Assembly (NCBI GenBank): GCA_020736575.1
Contig: JAGPYM010000072.1
Coordinates: 1 to 64,000 of the forward strand
DNA from: Thelonectria olida
Lineage: Eukaryota > Ascomycota > Sordariomycetes > Hypocreales > Nectriaceae
Length of the DNA stretch: 64,000 nt
Direction: 5' to 3'
Shown here: positions 1 through 11,900 of the stretch, one piece after another
How positions within the stretch are numbered: the stretch's first letter is position 1
How the letters are laid out: every line of letters starts with the position of its first letter
Made by a program: the position numbers and the translations under genes
Notes under the pieces: generated by a model
Told to the model about the DNA's origin: nothing
The model's input: the letters and a program-made list of their open reading frames with translations, nothing else
Databases searched by the model: none

Positions 1-1260
1 GATAGATAAAATAAGGCAATTTATTTATTTTAAAAAGAATATATTAAAAAAATCTTTAGTAATTTTAAATTAAATAAAAGTAAACTAGTTTGCACCCTTA
101 TAGTAAAAAGTAGATTTAACTTAAAAGATAATAGATATATAGCACTTAATAAGATAAAATTCTAATATATAAAAGTAATTAGCTCCCTTATATATATAAT
201 ATTTAAAATAAGACTAAATATTACATTTAAAGTCTTATTATATAACTAATACTTTAAAAATCTAATAAATAAATATATAACTATAATTAAAAGAATTATA
301 AGATATTTATATAAAATGTTTTATTTTAAGCTTTACTATTATAGGGATTTATATCCCCTAGTAGGCTATATAAACTCTAATTAGGCAGGTAATTAGGAGA
401 TAAAACAATTAATAGCTAAATATATATTTAACTTTAAGATTAGGGCAATTAACTAAAGTTTAAAAAGGCAGCTTATAATTACTTTATTATTATATAAAGT
501 AAAATATATAAGCTAAATATAAGTAATTAAAAAAGCAATCTAGTTTTAATTACTTTTTAAAAAACTATTTAAAATAAAAAATTAACTATTAGCTATAATT
601 ATTTATAAAAATAATTAAAAAGCAATTATAATAGTAAAAAACTTATAATTCTATATTAAAACTAAATATATTAATATTTAATACTACTTTATATAAAAAA
701 AGGTTATATTAAATAAAATTAAAATTAAATATATACTAATAAATTAATAAATTACTAATAGACTAATAAAAGCACTTTTAAAAAAAGCCTTTTTTATTTT
801 TAAAAAAGTATTAAAACTTATTAAAAAAACTATAAAAAATTAAAAAATAAATTAATTACTTAAAAAATAGATAGTTAGAAACTAACTACTATTCTAATAA
901 TAAGCTAAATAAATACTTTTTAATATTTTAATAATTATACTACCTATTAGAAAATAAATAAAATTCTTAAAGACCTTATTAATCTTACTACTATCTTATA
1001 AACTCTTAAAATAATATACTACTTCTATTATATCTAATAGGAGATTATAAAATATAAAAATCTAAAAGGAGCTAATAAGAACAATCTATAGGAGTATAAT
1101 AATAGTAACTTTAACTTAAATAGGAGTATTAGAAGAGTGACCTTAGATAATTATTATATCCAATCTAAAATAGCTAGTCCTTTTAATCCCTATATATAGA
1201 TATAACCCTTCCTCCTCTCTTATTAGAAAACTTAACCTTCAATTAATACATTATTTTACA
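1..1260. repeat. A+T-rich, RIP-like degraded island
   Basis: Almost pure A+T sequence with dense TA/AT steps, many stops in all frames and no open frame. It ends sharply near 1260, where base composition returns to normal. This matches repeat DNA mutated by RIP in ascomycetes. I could not identify the original element. From 1261 to 1727 the sequence is ordinary non-coding DNA that forms the upstream region of the MFS gene. Confidence 0.8.
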
Positions 1261-1280
1261 TTAATCTCATATCTCAACAA

Positions 1281-1574
1281 GACTCAGTCAGACTGAGTCA
1301 GTCATAGCGGTATTAGAGAACCCAGAAGGGAATCCTGTCTTGACCTAGCGAGGGCACCTACGAGGGTAAACTATTTCTGGTCGTAGTGCCTTTACGGTCC
1401 ATTACCCCAACTGCCCTCCCTACCTGGTGATAACCTTCGCTACCGACTTAGGGTCTCAAAGAGATCTCCACGAACCGATAGCCCTCGGTATTTTAGAGCC
1501 ACTACCCAGGATCTGAGTGCCGTTGCTCCCTCCACCCCCGCATTCTATGGCCTGGGACGGCATTCTCTGACTCA
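1281..1574. promoter_or_regulatory. Gcn4/CpcA-like TGA(G/C)TCA sites upstream of MFS gene
   Basis: GACTCAGTC at 1281-1289 and its reverse complement GACTGAGTC at 1291-1299 form a perfect 9-base inverted repeat with a one-base spacer. The right part contains TGAGTCA (1294-1300). A second site, TGACTCA, lies at 1568-1574. TGA(G/C)TCA is the known bZIP (Gcn4/CpcA, AP-1) site, so the exporter could respond to amino-acid starvation or stress. The sites lie about 150-450 bases before the ATG. Function is inferred only. Confidence 0.3.
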
Positions 1575-1727
1575 GAATAACATACTCCAGAATGTGTTGT
1601 GATTGCCGTGTTGGATAATGCTATAAGATGGACGCGATTCCACAGTTTCTCGCTGGAATCAACATTTTTGTTTTCTCTTCACCGGACCTCTAACTTACAC
1701 ACCTCAATCCACTCATACCCTCGCAAC

Positions 1728-3679
1728 ATGTCGGATCCCGACAGCGAAAAGCCGCAAGCCATCCAAGACGACAACGGCCCCAGTATCGACAAGAACAGCC
1801 TCCACTTGCACAACAGCTATGCCTTCAAGTCTGACAACTCAGATGGAAGCGTTGTTTGGACCCCAAAGACCATCGTTGCTGCGGTGTCGCTTGGAGCACT
1901 CTATGCAGGTCAGATATTCCGTCTCCCATGTACACAGCCCGCTGCTCACATAGCACAGGCTCTCAAGTCAATCTGTACTTCGTCGGTGGAGCATTGAGCT
2001 ACATCGAGGCGGACCTGGGAGCCACAGCCAACGGGGTCTGGCTCCCCGTCAGCAATACCTTGGCCATTACTGCCGTAGCTCCGTTCGTAGGCTATCTGCA
2101 GGATCTTCTCGGTCGACGTGAGATTACATTGATGGGCTTGGTCACCATCATGGTGGGTCTTGTTCTTATTGGAACTGCTCGTTCTTTTGGACAAGCTATA
2201 GCTGGCATGTCCCTGTCTGGAGTGGGTGCGGGCATTTGTGAGTTGACGGCTCTTGCTGGGTAAGTCCATCCTCCAAGATGGGATGTCTCGGATTGACTAA
2301 CGATTGTGAAGCATTTCCGACATCGTTCCTGTGAGACAACGAGGCGTTTCCCTCGCTTTCGTAACGGCCTTTCTCCTGCCATTCACTCCCTACGTCATGT
2401 ACTCCCAGCTGCTGTCGGTACACGCGACGTGGAGATGGACAATGTGGCTGACACTGTGCGTTCCAAGCTCCGATACCTTGGTACCAAAACTAACCTGGAC
2501 AGCATCTGGAATGGATTCGTCTTCACCGGCCTTGGCTTTACATATTTCCCCAAAGACCACCCTCGCACGCAAGGAATTTCGAAACGCGAGATTCTGAAGC
2601 AGATAGACTACGTCGGCGCCGTGCTGTCCATGACTGGAATTACTCTCCTGTATGTTTCTGCCCACTTCCCGGGGTCATTCACTGACCCGTGATAGCCTTG
2701 TTGCGTTGCAAGGAGGAGGGTACACCCACCCCTGGAAGAGCGCCTACATTCTCGTCCAACTCATCCTCGGCATTGTCCTCATTGCACTCTGGATCATCTG
2801 GGAGTGGAAGTTTGCCAAGAACCCAATGGTTCCGCGAGAACTCTTTGCAGGACAGAAGATTGCAGGCATGGCCTTCTTCATCGCCTTTGTCGCGGGACTC
2901 AACTTCTACTCCCTCATCAACTTCTTTCCTCTCACCTTTTCTGCCGTTTACACTCCTGATCCAGTCCAAATTGGCCTTAAAGGTTTGGGTTACGGCATCT
3001 CAATTACTGCTGGAGCAGTATTCTTCAACTCGCTACTCTCCGCCAAGGCTATTCCCGCTAGTGCTACATTGACCGTGGCAGGTATACTGATGAGTACGTT
3101 TCGAGATTCCACATGGCCAACAGGAATACTAATGTGTCTGAACCAGCTGCATTTGTTGGTGCCCTCTCCGCAACAACCCCCGACAACCCAAAATTCACCG
3201 TGGCCATGGGAACCATCGCCGGCTTCGGTGTCGGAGGTCTCTTTGTCCCAGCCGCAACCGTTGCCATGATTATCGTGCCAGATTCTCTCCTAGCAACCAC
3301 AGCCGCACTCTCCCTGTCCATTCGCACACTTGGCGGCTCCATCGGCTACACCATCTACTACAACATCTTCGTCAAGAAGCTGACGAGCATCCTCCCAGCC
3401 AAGATTGCCGACTATGCAGTTACAGCTGGCCTGGCACCAGCTGATGTCGAGGTGTTTGTGGGAACGCTGCTCACTGCACCGGCGAATATTACAACCGTGC
3501 CTGGGTTTACTCCCGCCATCCTACAGGCGGCCCAGGTCGGCGCCAGATGGGGATATGCAGCCGCGTTGAAATATGTTTGGTACGCGAGTATTCCGTTTGG
3601 CATTGTTACGATTGTTGCAGCTGCCTTTTTGCCTTCTATCAAGAAGTACCAGACAAACCGAGTGGCTGTTTCTTTATAA
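1728..3679 (+). CDS. MFS multidrug exporter, TRI12/DHA14-like
   Basis: A major facilitator superfamily efflux pump of the fungal TRI12-like drug:H+ antiporter group, expected in the plasma membrane. Six exons are inferred, with introns at 1909-1958, 2260-2311, 2456-2502, 2650-2695 and 3094-3146, each restoring one frame; the spliced length is 567 codons, normal for the family. The start at 1728 is the ATG in caacATGtc that opens an acidic, hydrophilic N-terminus of about 45 residues. Many hydrophobic segments follow, with LGRREI after an early helix (the MFS loop motif region), the RTLGGSIGYTIYYNIF segment typical of TRI12-type pumps, and a short basic tail. No frame damage is visible, unlike the neighbouring laccase. 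It lies 12 kb from the PKS cluster, so a role in exporting the cluster product is possible but unproven. Confidence 0.9.
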
Positions 3680-3767
3680 GAGCTGTGGAGTATTACTAGC
3701 TGCAACTCCAGAACAGAAGATAGGGTGCTCCTCGTTAGTCTAGATATAATATTAAATAAGTTTAATA

Positions 3768-5652
3768 TTAGACACCCGAGTCATCCTGAAATGGATTGCT
3801 GGAGTTCCAGTGGTTTGTCTTATTTTTAAACCAGGTATCCCAGTTAGCACACACCCTCCTCGCCTCGGCAAGCCGCTCCTCCGTCATTAGCTTCTTCAAG
3901 TCCTGCTGGCGCTCGAGGATCTGTAGGGCCAAGCCGCTCGAAGCGTGCCAGGCGATGTGGCAGTGGAACAGCCAGGAGCCTGTGTTATCGGTCTTGGAAG
4001 CGATAATCAGGTAGCCTCCGGGTGGCAGTAGGGCCACGTCCCGTGGCGGTGGGTTGTCGAACTTGAGCGTTGCCTCTGATGTTCTTGAGGCGTTAGTGCC
4101 CTGGGCAAGCAGAGCAATGTCGTGTCCGTAGAGATGCAGCTACAGAACAAGTCAGACCAATTCCATTCAAATGTCTTTTACAAAAGCAGCACAAGACAAA
4201 ATGAGTCGATTTTTCAAACGCACCGGATGCGCAACTGGGAATCAGGATCGGCCTGATAGGCCCGTCTGGCGTCTCGGGAACCGTAATGACAAGGTAGACC
4301 CATCCATCTTTTCTCTCTTCGGGCACCACCGCACAGTCGGCTTTCCATTTCGTGTTGTTGAGGTTGATGATGGTCGGGTCGGAAAAGTTCAACGAGAGAG
4401 GGTTTTCCCCAAGGGACCACCAACTAAAGCTATCTCCCAGGGCTGGGCTACTCTCATACTTGTCCTTGCCAATAATGAACCGTTCGGTGTCTGGGATTTG
4501 ATCAGGCTTGTGAGTTCTAGCATCTGCCTGGGACATTACTTACTGTTTAAGATGACTGGGTCGATGTGCTACTCATGAATGGGCTTCAGATCTTCGTAGT
4601 GCTCGTCGCGACAATCTAGGCTGTAGGGGTCGAAAGGTAGTAGGCACGCCGGTGCTATCAGTGTTGTACCGAAGAATGCCTTGGCGCTCATCTAGTTCGT
4701 TGCCCGCCTCGAAACCCCTGCATCCTTTTGCGGTGACAGTGCGGGTCTAGTAGTTGCCGTCCTGGTCTGCAGGGAAATCGAGCGTGTTTTCGGGTTCAGC
4801 GTTAAGAATAAGGTGATGTCTTTGGCCTGTGTAGAATCAGAAGGAGAAGGATCCCATTTTGGGGCTCAACCTACCGATTCCGATTCCGATGTGAGACACG
4901 TGGTATGGCGTGGCGGGGACAAAGTCGGATGTCATGACGATGACTGAAGATCCACGTTGTGTCTACAGATGTGTTGATAACGCGCAGAATGTACTTCTTG
5001 CCCTGGGTCCGGTTAGAAGCTGATGGTTTTAGTAGAATACACCTCTTACCTTTTCCACACTCGTATAACATCTCTCGCGTGGGAATCGACCAGCAAAGTT
5101 TCCTTGGCTTTATTAATAAAATCCAACAATATGAACATGTGAGACAAAACGTACCAATTCCATTGATCAGCACGCCGGTCATCTTTGGAAAGCTCGGCTT
5201 GAAAAATAGTTCCCGCTGCCAGTCCTGGAACGCACTCCGATGGTTCCAGTCGGTAATCAGATTAGACCTCATCCCTGATCGTATGCAGACGACAACGGCC
5301 CGTAGAGAGCAATCGGACCGGCCAAGGTTAATCGACCATGGTTCATAAGTCAGACCCAAAGCTAGGCGATGGTACCATGCACCTTGGATGCATTGGAGCA
5401 AGAATAGCCCAGAGCCGCTGCACGGCCTTACGTTTGAGGGGCCTACCCCTGCGGGCGAGTTGGCCGAAACCCAGAAGAGGTCGCGGCAAACTTGGGCTTG
5501 TGGATTATACAATGAGACTGGTGAGTTACTTCAACTGCAATCAGAAGATATGCTAACCCAGACCTGAGAGACTTCCTCTGTGACACACGACCCAGCTGGG
5601 GTTGGCTTAGACGGATGAATGGACCAGGTATTAAAAGCCCTTGCCCTGACAA
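3768..5652 (-). pseudogene. Laccase (multicopper oxidase) pseudogene
   Basis: Remains of a fungal laccase-like multicopper oxidase. The C-terminal cupredoxin is clear: LHLYGHDIALLAQG near 4130, then GSWLFHCHIAWHASSG near 3960, the T1/T2/T3 copper motif. Farther 5', the mid-domain is recognisable by TDWNHRSAFQDWQREL near 5230 and a WYH copper-ligand remnant near 5375. The frame is broken in several places: TGG-to-TAG stops at 4747-4749 and 4569-4571, a one-base shift near 4630, and frame changes around 5280-5400 in the first cupredoxin region. Both nonsense codons are TG-to-TA changes, as RIP produces. Intron-like boundaries remain near 4140, 4840 and 5130. No start codon or secretion signal could be placed. 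It should be inactive. Confidence 0.85.
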
Positions 5653-5811
5653 CTTCTTTACTGACCACGTCTAGCCGAGTCTACTAGAGAGCCTTTACGG
5701 GCTGCTACGGGGAGGAGAGGCGAATATATTTACCTATTTGATAGATATGACGATCCCGTTTTCTAGGGTTGACTGTTCCTGGCCATTCCAAATAGTCCAC
5801 AACACCCTGTA

Positions 5812-6737
5812 CTAGACTAATACAGACTGTATGACCAGATTCGCGCCTGCATGTGTCCTGATCCTGTAGCGAAATAGCCGCCCCTGGGGCTTGAAGCTAC
5901 TGAAATGACTGAGTTCTTGTGATCGCTGACTAACATTTGAGCGGTACCAGTCTGAACGTCCCAGATCTGCAATCCTCTGTCCTTCAACCCTGAAAGAAGC
6001 CACTTGGCATCAGGAGTGGGAGGAACTAATAATATAAAGTCGCCATGACCCTTAAATGTCTTAAGGCACTTGACGTCCTTGAGACCTGACTCAGTATCCA
6101 TGCGAGGCATACTAGTCCTGGCCACATTGCTTATGGTGGGGAGCCACATCATCGACGTCAAAATCGCTAAGAGCGTTATCAACGGAGGGAGTGCGAGGGC
6201 CACCTGGGCGAGCATGATCAGCGTCGGTGACTGAGCGTTTCGTGGGCAGTCCAGCTTCAGTTGTAATAGCATGACGATGGCCTCATGTCCGTTCTCTGCA
6301 GCCCCTGATAGCACCCAGTTGGTGGCTTGAGTCGGTCAAGAAGCAGGGCCATCGCATTCCGCCTATTATCCGCTACTGCTGTCAATATCTCCTCAGTCAT
6401 AGTGATCTCGTCTCCACCGGTCGAGAAGCAGTCCCATCATATCCTAGTCAAATTTTCCCGCAACAGCAGCCACCACCCCCTGGATATCGGTGATCTGGAG
6501 TAGCTCCCGCTCAAGAAGTAATCTCATCACTTCTTTGCCACTGGTCGTGGACGTGGTGACGGCACTGTTGCGGGGTGACGACCAGCGTCTCCTGAGTAGG
6601 GATCTGTCTATTTGGATTCCGGAGTATCTCTTCCCAAGTATTGCAGATGCGACAGGCGCTGGGCACCAACTGGCCCACGGGTTTCCTTGACGTTTTGGAA
6701 AGGCTGATAAGCTGGTTTTCACCGAGCCGTATTCCAT
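5812..6737 (-). pseudogene. Ankyrin-like repeats followed by Tup1-like WD40 end (remnant)
   Basis: The 5' part on the minus strand (about 6737-6330) carries degenerate repeats of the kind EVMRLLLER / GGDEITMTEEILTAV / AMALLLDRL, typical of ankyrin-type repeats in fungal NACHT/STAND proteins. At least one stop (near 6450) and a frameshift (near 6420) break them. An ankyrin-like ENGHEAIVMLLQL segment follows. The 3' part (about 6080-5817) reads as the last two WD40 blades of a Tup1/RcoA-like corepressor: CLKTFKGHGDF, WLLSGLKDRGLQIWD, HKNSVISVA, then ARIWSYSLY and a stop at the usual Tup1 end. The WD40 part is open but has no upstream blades. This is either a chimera or two juxtaposed gene scraps; it is not functional as it stands. 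Confidence 0.65.
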
Positions 6738-6829
6738 GGCTGTTTAGTTTCTGTATTTTCCAGCAATAAGGACACTAAAACGACACGTTACGTATGGCAA
6801 TGTCCTCAAACTGGATAATAGAGAGCCTG

Positions 6830-8345
6830 TTATTCCCCTCGTTGCATACTTATCTAGTTTATTTGCTTTTAGAAAAGCTAATAAGAAGATTTGGATATTT
6901 ATAATATATGCCCTTTTAAGTCCTTTAAAGAGCCCAGGTAGAAATAAATTACTTAGGTATTAATATAAAATACTTTATTATACTAGTATTTTATACTATT
7001 TTAATAAGTTAAAATATATAAATAATTTTTAAAAAAATTAAAAATTATAATAAAAAGTAATAAATATTTTAAAATATAACTTATATATTTATAATTTAAT
7101 TATAAAAAAAAAATTTATTTATTAAATTTTAAAAATTTATTTATTTTAATAAAAATATTAAAAATTAAAATATATAATAAAGATTAATTTTTATAATTAG
7201 TAATTTTTATTATTATATTAACTCTTTTATATATTTTTCTATTTAATTGCCTTACTTATTTCTATTGGCTTAATTGCTTTTAGACCCACTTAACCTATTT
7301 TTAAACTTCCTTTTTAGCCCAACCCTTTCAGCCCCCCCCCCCCCCCCCCACTTTTTAACCCTTACGTCCACTCGCCCATTTGACCCACTTTTTATCTTCG
7401 AATTTTTCCTCCGCAGCCTTTTAGGCAACCATTCGGATTATTACTACTGCGCATAGCAGCTCTTGGAGCTATGGCTTTAAGTTATGCCCCTATATTTTTT
7501 CAAGAAACTATTAGTCATTTTAACTAAGCCTATTATTTCTTGCCTAATTTAGAAGGCAATTAAGTTAGCTAACTTTCCTATTAAAGAATTTAAAATTATT
7601 TTCTTATATATTTAGTCTTTTAATTAGAATATAATAGTTTAAAAGGACTAGATTAATCTTTTATATTACTTTTAGTAGTATATTTATATTAGCTAATATA
7701 GGGATATTAAAGAGTTATAACTATTTAAAATGTTTTTTAAGCTTTCTAATTAAATAAATATATTTAAGGAAATTTATATAATTTAATAAATATTAAGCTA
7801 TTATATTAATATTATCTTTTTAAATTATAGTTTATTTAATTAGTATAAAGTTAGCTATATTAAATTATATATTATATAATTAATTAAATTATATAAACTA
7901 GGGTTTAAAAAAATAGTACTTTTATATTAAAAGCTTAAAATAAGGTTTTTTAAATAAGGTTTATTTAATAAGGATTTTTATTTAAAAGCTAATTATAAAT
8001 TTTATAAAAAAGCTTATTATAATAGATATAAGGCTAGGTTTTACTTATATTAACTTTTATTTTATATTAGTATTAGGCTTATTTTAATAAATAATAATAA
8101 AGATTAATATAAGTTAAATTCTAGCTTTATATTTATTATAATAAGCCTTTTAAAATAACTTATTATTAAAATTAAAATAAAATTTTCTATTAAAAAAATA
8201 TTAATTAAAAACTTTTTATTTTAAAGTTTTTATATAAAACTCCCTTTTTAGTTTATTTTAATAAAAGGTATATTATAAAAAAATGTTTTCTATTAGCTAG
8301 AACTATAATAATAAATATAATACTATTATATACTAGTATTTAACT
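6830..8345. repeat. A+T-rich RIP-like island
   Basis: A second A+T-rich block with no coding potential, apart from a less mutated patch at about 7260-7480 that includes an 18-base C tract (7332-7349). Most of it is a degraded copy of a dispersed repeat described separately. The apparent proline-rich open frame across the C tract is an artefact of the homopolymer. Confidence 0.8.
7200..8115 (-). repeat. Dispersed repeat family B, copy 1 (RIP-degraded)
   Basis: The sequence from about 7550 to 8110 matches, base for base apart from C-to-T/G-to-A differences, the less mutated copy at 44245-44774. An example is gctaactttcctattaaag near 7567 against gctaacttccctattaagg near 44249. The part at 7200-7400 is the reverse complement of 45040-45250, including the C/G tract. 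The copy lies on the minus strand relative to the family's putative open frame. Confidence 0.6.
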
Positions 8346-8991
8346 TGGCAAGTTAAGCCCTGCTATCTTTTTTCCAGCCTTTAAGCTAAATTCCCAGCTA
8401 GTTATTTATTACAAACGCATGTGGCAACCTAACCTAAGGCAATATGCAAGTCAGCAACTAGCTGGCCTCACCTGATATAATGTGCATGTCAATAGATTCG
8501 TATTAACGTACCTGACGACGCCCTCTATATCATAGCTAAAAGCCCATTCCAGCTTTCTCTAGCTGCCAAGCCAGATATATATCTATATATATATGTCACA
8601 CCGGTCCTTTGGTTTCAGCTGCATTCAGCTATGGAATTAAATAGAACTGTGAGGTATGAGATATGACGACAGGAGAAGCCTTGTACAACACTCTTTCAAC
8701 TCGCCAGCTAATAAAATGCCGCAAATCATTTACAGCCTACCGAGCTGGACGCCACTACATAGGATGCTTATGCGTTGTGAAATTTATGAGCTAATGCAAC
8801 TTGTTTTACTAATTAACACTTCACAGACATGGTAACCGTGGGCCGCTTAGACTCAGCTCCTGCATATAAAGGCCTCGGGTTTCTTAACTGTTATTATTTC
8901 TTTACTCTCACATCAAGACCATTAAAAGCCCCTCACCCAAATCTTGGTTATCATCTCGCTCCACCACTTCACCCAGACCCCTTCGTTTCCA
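8346..8991 (+). promoter_or_regulatory. Upstream region of the NTPase-like pseudogene
   Basis: Non-coding sequence of normal composition following the A+T island. It contains a short TA-rich microsatellite (about 8574-8594) and a TATAAA at 8865-8870, about 120 bases before the ATG at 8992, which may be the old core promoter. No gene is seen here. Confidence 0.35.
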
Positions 8992-11900
8992 ATGTCGTCA
9001 GAAGAGTCCTTCAAAGAGTCTTGGGAAGAGCTGGAGGCATATGCAAAAGACCCCGACCTTCTCAGATTCACTTGGAACGTGGACACTTCGCCTCCATCCA
9101 GTGCCGAACTTGAGGAATATGTGGAGCTGTGCGAGAAGGAATTCCTCAAGCTGACCGCAATCACCTTCACTGGTGATTATGATGAGAAGTTGGACTTTGC
9201 CTCCCCGGGGGCCACTGGCTGGAACTATGGTACGCTGGTAACACTCTCCTGCCTTACATAACTATTCGTGCTGACCTCGCGATCCTGTCACACAATCAGA
9301 GCGCCTTGTACAGCTGTCGGTGATATATATGCAAATGGTCCAAAGCGATGGCAACTATCTGCTTCTTGAGCTGTACCACCAGGAGCCTACCCATTTGGTC
9401 AATCAATTCCAGCATGCCCTGGCCCTTCGTGATCCAAAAAAAAAAGACAGTCAACCCAGAGCTCGAATTGACTGGGCAGTAATAGAGCAGCGGCACTTTG
9501 CAAATGCCGAACCCTACTTAGCTGACGCCCTTACCAAGCCAATGTTTCGTCGCTTTCTGTCAGGCTTCAACGTCGGAGCCGAGGACGAGGCCAAGTTCGA
9601 AAGGCTTGCGATGGAGATGGCGGCGTTGATTGGGGAAAGATGCCGCCTCTCTAAAGCATTCAAGAAGTACTTGACTTTCAAATGCGACCACAAATTCCTC
9701 TACGACCACACGGGGGGGATGACGCCTCTTTTCACTGGCTTGTTTCGAATCATCTCGAAACAACTACCACGGTTCCGCAACAGACTCGTAGCCCACATCA
9801 CCGACCCCAATTGGCGAAGGCAGAACAAACAAATGGCCAAATCCGTCCCTTCTGAGAATACGCAGAGTCCTTTCGACCGACACCCAATCCAGTTTGCATT
9901 CTCTCCCTCTGGATCTGGCAAGACAACATCCATCTTCAACGAACTAGAAGACCATTATGGATTCTACATGGTTGCTTGTGCACTTCCAAAGCACTCGCAG
10001 ACGACAAAGGACGCTTCAGGTGGACCTCGCCGGGACATTTTGGACCCCCAAATCCGAGAGGGAGTTTCGAATGACACACGCCATTTGTTCTGGATGATGC
10101 AGCATATCTCGTCCATCAGGCTTGTCGGTGGCCTGCCTTTTGCCATGGAACACGCCTGTCAGCATTGGTGGGTTTCCATCTTGCGCACCCGTTTCAAAGT
10201 ATTCGAATGGTGCCGTGAGGCACTGGGGTCGGATTTCCTCCCAGGGGAGTGGTTATCATTCCAGCTCAACTGCAGCAGACTCGACCCTTTCCTCCACCTG
10301 TTTCGCATGACATCTCTACTACCTTATCCGGTTTACGATGACGTCGGCTTAGCTTTCCCGGATGGGGACGAACAAGGCAGAGACAAGAGAATCACCCGAA
10401 TCTGTATTGACGAAGCCCAGGAGGATTTGCAGATTACTTCCCCATTCGAATGGCTTGGACATTCATCCAAAAGCCTGTTTGTTGTTACCATGACAGCAAC
10501 GAGGAATTTTTTCGAATGGTACGGAACCTCCTCAAGCGATGCACAAGAGATTGTTGCGAAAACCTCTCCGAGCCATGTACAAGCCATCATTGCGGGAATT
10601 TCCCTGAACGCGCATGCAGCGAGACAAGCTAGGAACATCGGATTCCCATCACTGTTTAAATCTCTCCTTCAACTTGAGAAAGTCAGCAACTTGGCCGCCA
10701 GGTTCCCGCTTGTCGTGAGCGAAACAGACGCTGGTAGAGTCCTGAAGGCCTGGAGCCTCTTGTTGCGGAGGACGCCGCGCGTCATACGAGGCTGCTTCAG
10801 GGGAGAGTGAAATGGACCGCCCTGTATGCCGACAGGATTAAAGCGTCGACGAAGCCTCTCGTGAGCAGCAGCTTGTCCACCATGGCAACGGATGTATACG
10901 AGACTATCATCGAGAGCTTATGTGCTCGGCTCGCCAAGCTCCAGATGCGACAAGGTGGTGAAGAAGTCGTCGACAAACTCCTTGAGGCAGCTATTTCGGC
11001 AGACATTTTGGATAGAGATTACGTTTTCCACCAGGAAAGCGATCTGCGGTTGGTCGAGGAAGGGTTTGCCACTGTCGAGTTGGGCATCGATCGACTGAAG
11101 GCCGAGCTCGGGAACACCTTTCACATTGTTGGCAAGGCACGAAACAAGCTGACGGTTAAGCTGGCCGACGGCCGCAATCTTTAGGGCAGTGGTGGCTCCG
11201 GGGAGGATCGAGACTTCCATGATGTGATGGCAGACCTGCTGTTCAGGGTCCAGCAACGCGGCTTTACCATCGTGAATTGCACAACAAACCTGACAGACAA
11301 CTCACTCGATTCGTTCAAGAGCGGCTTTACCATCGTGGATTGCTTCCTCCACACGCTTGCCAAAGAAATAGAGACGATCGGTTTCATCATCACCAGCCTT
11401 TCGACAAAGCAGCTCCAAGCCAAACTAGCTGAGAATATACCGAGCGGTGGTGCCATCGAAAGAATTCGGATCGACCAGCTGGAAAAGATCGGACATGACT
11501 ACAACAAAGCTCACAAAAAAATCCGCAAAAGGGCAGGGAAAAGGGATGGCCTTGGCTTGATCATTTCTCGCAACGAAGGCATCGTAACGATCGCGTATGA
11601 CCCCGACACAGAGTCTGTGAGAAGTCAGCTAAGCCACCTGCTCCCGGAGGCGGGCTTTGTCGACATGACTGTCAAAACGGATGAACAGACAGGCACCTTC
11701 GTCTCCGCTACGACAAAGGAGTCGTCGACGTCCGTACTGCAGAATTCCACGGGCTCTACCGACAAGCAAAGCACACATGTGTCAGGCTCTGATGCAAAAC
11801 TAGGCGAGAAGAGCCCCAAACTGGACAAACTGGAGGTTCTCGTAGGCGTTCTGAGGAAGCACAACTTGATCATGATAGACAAGACCAAGGACGAGCTCAC

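Noticed and set aside
7274..7456. Open frame with a run of prolines
   Set aside because: Created by the C tract inside a degraded repeat; no start context, no homology, and the flanks are RIPed.
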